Assembly: GCA_002791215.1 (NCBI GenBank)
Contig: PFWQ01000046.1
Span: 1 to 7,331, forward strand
Length of the DNA stretch: 7,331 bases
Source of the DNA: a candidate division SR1 bacterium CG_4_9_14_3_um_filter_40_9
GTDB taxonomy: Bacteria > Patescibacteriota > Gracilibacteria > Absconditabacterales > Absconditicoccaceae
Direction of reading: 5' to 3'
How positions within the stretch are numbered: the first letter of the stretch is position 1; the number at the start of each line of letters is the position of its first letter. Position numbers and translations under genes: made by a program. Of the stretch, positions 5,425 to 7,331 are shown one piece after another. The notes under the pieces were generated by a model. That model was not told the DNA's origin. It searched no databases and was given only the letters and a program-made list of their open reading frames with translations.

Positions 5425-6756
5425 TTATTGTGTCATCTTGTTTATTTCTGTTTTTGCTGCTTCGAGTTGATTATCAGTTCTGTCTTTGGTGAATTGGTCT
5501 GCGTTGAATTCAACGGTAATGTCTGGCGTAACTCAGACTTTATCTATATTCTTACCTTTTGGCGCGTATCGTTTACCTATAGTATATTTGAGCGATGCAT
5601 TGTCGGTAAATTCATCCATGGTCTGAATTGATCATTTACCGAAACTTTGCACTCCGACAAGTTTGGCTCCTACATCTTCTTGCAATGCTAATGCGATGAT
5701 CTCTCCTGCAGATGCCGTCAATCCATCTATCAATACTATTACCGGCAGTCATTCAAAGTTGCCGTATCCTTTGGATGTATAAATTTCGTCATCGAAGCTC
5801 TTGTATTTGGCCGTCACGATGACTTCGTCTTCTGGAACAAAATGTGAACATATCTCTACTGCGATAGGAAGCAGTCCTCATCCGTTTCCTCTTAGGTCCA
5901 GGATGATTCATTTGACGTATTGCTTCTTGAGATTTGCAATTTCTTTCTTGAGGATATTTTCTGTCTCTTCTCCGATGATGGAGATATTGATATATCCTAT
6001 ATTGGCTCCCAAATCCCCCTGTCCGTTCGGACTTCCCCCTTTTTTAAAGTGGGACAATGGGAGGGTGAATATCTTGGTGGTGACTGAAGGAATAAGCAAT
6101 TTGTCTCTCGTGACTTCCTTTTCCAATAATTCTTTTTCTCCGCTTTTCTTTGCCCTTTCTATAGTAAGTGTCACTTTCGTTCATTTCGGTCCTCTGATTT
6201 GTGCTACAGCCTGATTGACAGTGAGATCTTTGGTGGAACCTGTATCGATGAAGATGATTCTATCCAATGCCATCAGTCCCGCATTGTAGGCAGGGGAGGA
6301 TTTGATGACTTCTTCTATCATAATGTAATAATCTTTTTTGGTGACAACTGCGCCTATGCCTTCGAAGTCAGATTCTCCTTTGAGTTCTTCTTGAAATCCT
6401 GAATTCTGCTCACTGTCCATATAGACGGTATAAGGGTCATCGATCGCGTCCACAAATGCTTTCACTGCCTTTTGGATCATCACTCCGCTATCGAGTTTTT
6501 CTTGGTCGTAGTAGCTTTCTTGGAGGATTTCGTAGACCGTTTCGAAGCGTTCGTATTTGTCCCGAAGCGTCGGGGTCAGATTGAGTTTTTTGGCGTCTAT
6601 GGTACTGGAAATGGAGGAAATCAGACTGTTTAAGTCAAATTTGCCTGAGTGCATGATAGGTTGACTTACCTGGCTTATCCTGTTGCCCAACTGAAGTCAG
6701 AAAACCCCCAAGAGGATTCATAGTCAGAAGATGATGAGTAATTTGAACTTGTGCAT
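5425..6756 (-). CDS. S41 C-terminal processing peptidase with PDZ domain (CtpA/Prc type), 443 aa
   Basis: Membrane-anchored serine protease that trims or degrades envelope proteins from the C-terminus. N-terminal anchor MHKFKLLIIFGLGILLGVFG (residues 1-20); LDS...DDPYTVYMD pre-PDZ region; PDZ about 130-205 (FEGIGAVV, SSPAYNAGLMALDRIIFID, IRGPKGTKVTLTI); catalytic core with LDLRGNGGGLL, TASAG with nucleophile Ser349, and FGKGSIQ with general base Lys374. The 25-residue Ser-Lys distance fits the family. The tail has RYAPKGKNID and GVTPDI. Nine glycines are TGA, including one in the GNGGG motif and the second Gly of FGKG. Start ATG at 6756; TAAAAT ends 6 nt upstream; no SD. Residues about 233-250 come from a repeat insertion just before the ANIGYINIS strand. 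Complete, normal length. Confidence 0.95.
6011..6058. repeat. Palindromic repeat translated in frame inside the S41 protease
   Basis: Plus strand AAATCCCCCTG, GTCCGTTCGGAC stem, TTCCCCCTTTTTTAAAGTGGGACAAT. It aligns with the right half of copy A (3514-3557), with one arm base changed. On the coding strand it gives LSHFKKGGSPNGQGDLG, related to LSSFNKGGDHRTEDLK in the methyltransferase. It lies between KIFTLP and ANIGYI. In related proteases strand IGYI usually follows the PDZ linker closely, so this looks like an inserted loop. Confidence 0.75.
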
Positions 6757-6785
6757 GGAATGATTTTAAAATTTTAAATTCTAGA

Positions 6786-6880
6786 CCCTCCTAAATCCTC
6801 CCTTCGAGGGAGGACTTCAAATCCTCCGGCCCCGAACAGTCGGGGCCACCTCCTTTCTCAAGGAGGCCAAAAGGGGACAC
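6786..6880. repeat. Compound palindromic repeat, intergenic copy B
   Basis: Three hairpins: TCCTCCCT-TCG-AGGGAGGA (6796-6814), GGCCCCGA-ACAG-TCGGGGCC (6828-6847) and CCTCCTT-TCTC-AAGGAGG (6849-6866), then CCAAAAGGGGACAC. The left 39 bases are almost identical to copy A. It occupies the gap between the YraN-like gene and the protease gene, upstream of the latter's start. Confidence 0.8.
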
Positions 6881-6888
6881 AAAAGGAG

Positions 6889-7233
6889 TTAATTATTGGT
6901 CACATTTCTATAAATGTCGAATATAATATTTCATTTTACAAATGCAATATCAAGTCTGATGGGTTTTCTGGTCGGATGGCGCCGAAGGTAGTACTCGATA
7001 GTCTTTTTGAGTGCTGAAAGTTTGGTGGGTGTGATGTAATTATGAAGGTCGTCTGTATGATGAACGGCTTTGACTTCGACGAAGATTAATTCATCGGTGT
7101 TTTCTGCTACGATATCGAGTTCACCGCCGCGGATGGTAAAATTTCTTTCGAGGATTGTGTGGCCATTGCGTTTGTAATGGTCGGCTACGAGTTCCTCGGC
7201 GAGTTTTCAGATTTCTTTGAGATAATTATTCAT
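6889..7233 (-). CDS. YraN/UPF0102-family nuclease-fold protein, 114 aa
   Basis: Small protein with a restriction-endonuclease-like (PD-(D/E)XK) fold; the family's cellular role is not settled, and a DNA-processing or Holliday-junction-resolvase-like activity has been proposed from fold similarity. The N-terminal helix contains GKLAEELVADHYKRNGHTIL, then ERNFTIRGGELDIVAE with G37-E38-L39-D40, and LIFVEVKAV with E53-V54-K55, which together make the catalytic-type triad. The C-terminal half has RLDIAFVKG and NIIFDIYRN. Two TGA-Gly codons (G9 and G101); the second, read as stop, would remove the last strand. ATG start at 7233; TAAAAT ends 6 nt upstream. It begins 9 nt after the stop of the partial upstream frame, suggesting one operon. 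Confidence 0.9.
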
Positions 7234-7242
7234 GATGTAATT

Positions 7243-7331
7243 TTAAGATATAAATTTTTTTATGCCTGTGGTGCTTTTCTTCTTACTTTCTTTTTTTTGC
7301 GCCGTACCCGCGCCCGGTCCTACTTTTGGCT
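7243..7331 (-). CDS. 3' end of a CDS running off the window, Lys-rich tail
   Basis: One minus-strand frame is open from the window edge to TAA (7243-7245) and gives 28 residues, ending KKKSTTGIKKFIS. The nine-base gap to the YraN-like start supports a co-transcribed gene. Other frames of this short stretch end sooner, one with the Arg/Gly-rich TGRGYGAKKRK, so the frame is not certain. The product cannot be named. Confidence 0.35.
   Translation of the reverse strand, partial: PKVGPGAGTAQKKESKKKSTTGIKKFIS

Noticed and set aside
5068..5631. Two plus-strand open frames of about 90 codons (5068-5349 and 5359-5631)
   Set aside because: They overlap the sigma-factor and protease genes on the opposite strand and look like low-complexity shadows.
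5801..6214. Plus-strand open frame of 137 codons
   Set aside because: Antisense to the catalytic core and repeat insert of the S41 protease; its sequence has no family features.
284..7233. Region of pseudogenes with nonsense mutations, or UGA read as Trp or selenocysteine
   Set aside because: The only interrupting codon is TGA, never internal TAA or TAG; frames are otherwise intact. Conserved glycines fall at TGA, Trp is encoded by TGG, and no selenocysteine context is present.
7243..7331. Alternative Arg/Gly-rich reading of the window end (TGRGYGAKKRK)
   Set aside because: It ends sooner, leaving a larger gap before the YraN-like gene; the frame ending at 7243 is preferred, but only weakly.

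Overview
This is an AT-rich bacterial chromosome segment whose genes can only be read if UGA encodes glycine (translation table 25). That points to the candidate phyla Absconditabacteria (SR1) or Gracilibacteria (BD1-5/GN02). Under the standard code every gene except the HU gene breaks into pieces. With UGA = Gly the pieces join into full-length, recognisable proteins. I count 43 in-frame UGA codons in nine genes, and many fall on family-conserved glycines: ESFG(I) of a glycosyltransferase, FGKG of a C-terminal processing protease, IIGAS and EIGDFG of a ZIP transporter, LLGIS of a sigma factor. UGG is still used for Trp.

Layout, left to right. On the minus strand: a doubtful 40-codon ORF (88-210); a ZIP-family metal transporter (284-1051); a GT4 glycosyltransferase (1077-2228). 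The last two are probably one operon read leftwards. A palindrome-rich divergent intergenic region (2229-2339) separates them from the only plus-strand gene, a 139-aa membrane-anchored protein of unknown function (2340-2759). That gene converges on a second leftward block: partial CDS (7243-7331), YraN-like nuclease-fold protein (6889-7233), S41 protease with PDZ (5425-6756), ECF-like sigma factor (4765-5319), HU (4215-4496), membrane-anchored coiled-coil protein (3557-3961) and SAM methyltransferase (2787-3449). Hairpin terminators follow HU, and a probable one follows the sigma gene.

The most unusual content is a family of GC-rich palindromic repeats. Two compound copies are intergenic (3480-3557 and 6786-6880). 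Two shorter copies sit in frame inside the methyltransferase and protease genes and are translated into related peptides (SSFNKGGD... and SHFKKGGS...), as Rickettsia palindromic elements are. A third element, of a different CATTGC/GCAATC type, lies in frame in the glycosyltransferase. Start regions lack Shine-Dalgarno sequences. Many instead carry TAWAAT hexamers 6-12 nt from the start codon and a recurring AT-rich motif, which suggests leaderless or SD-independent translation.

The functions are mostly housekeeping or envelope-related (metal uptake, glycosylation, periplasmic proteolysis, nucleoid packaging, transcription control). No CRISPR array, insertion sequence, tRNA or rRNA was seen.
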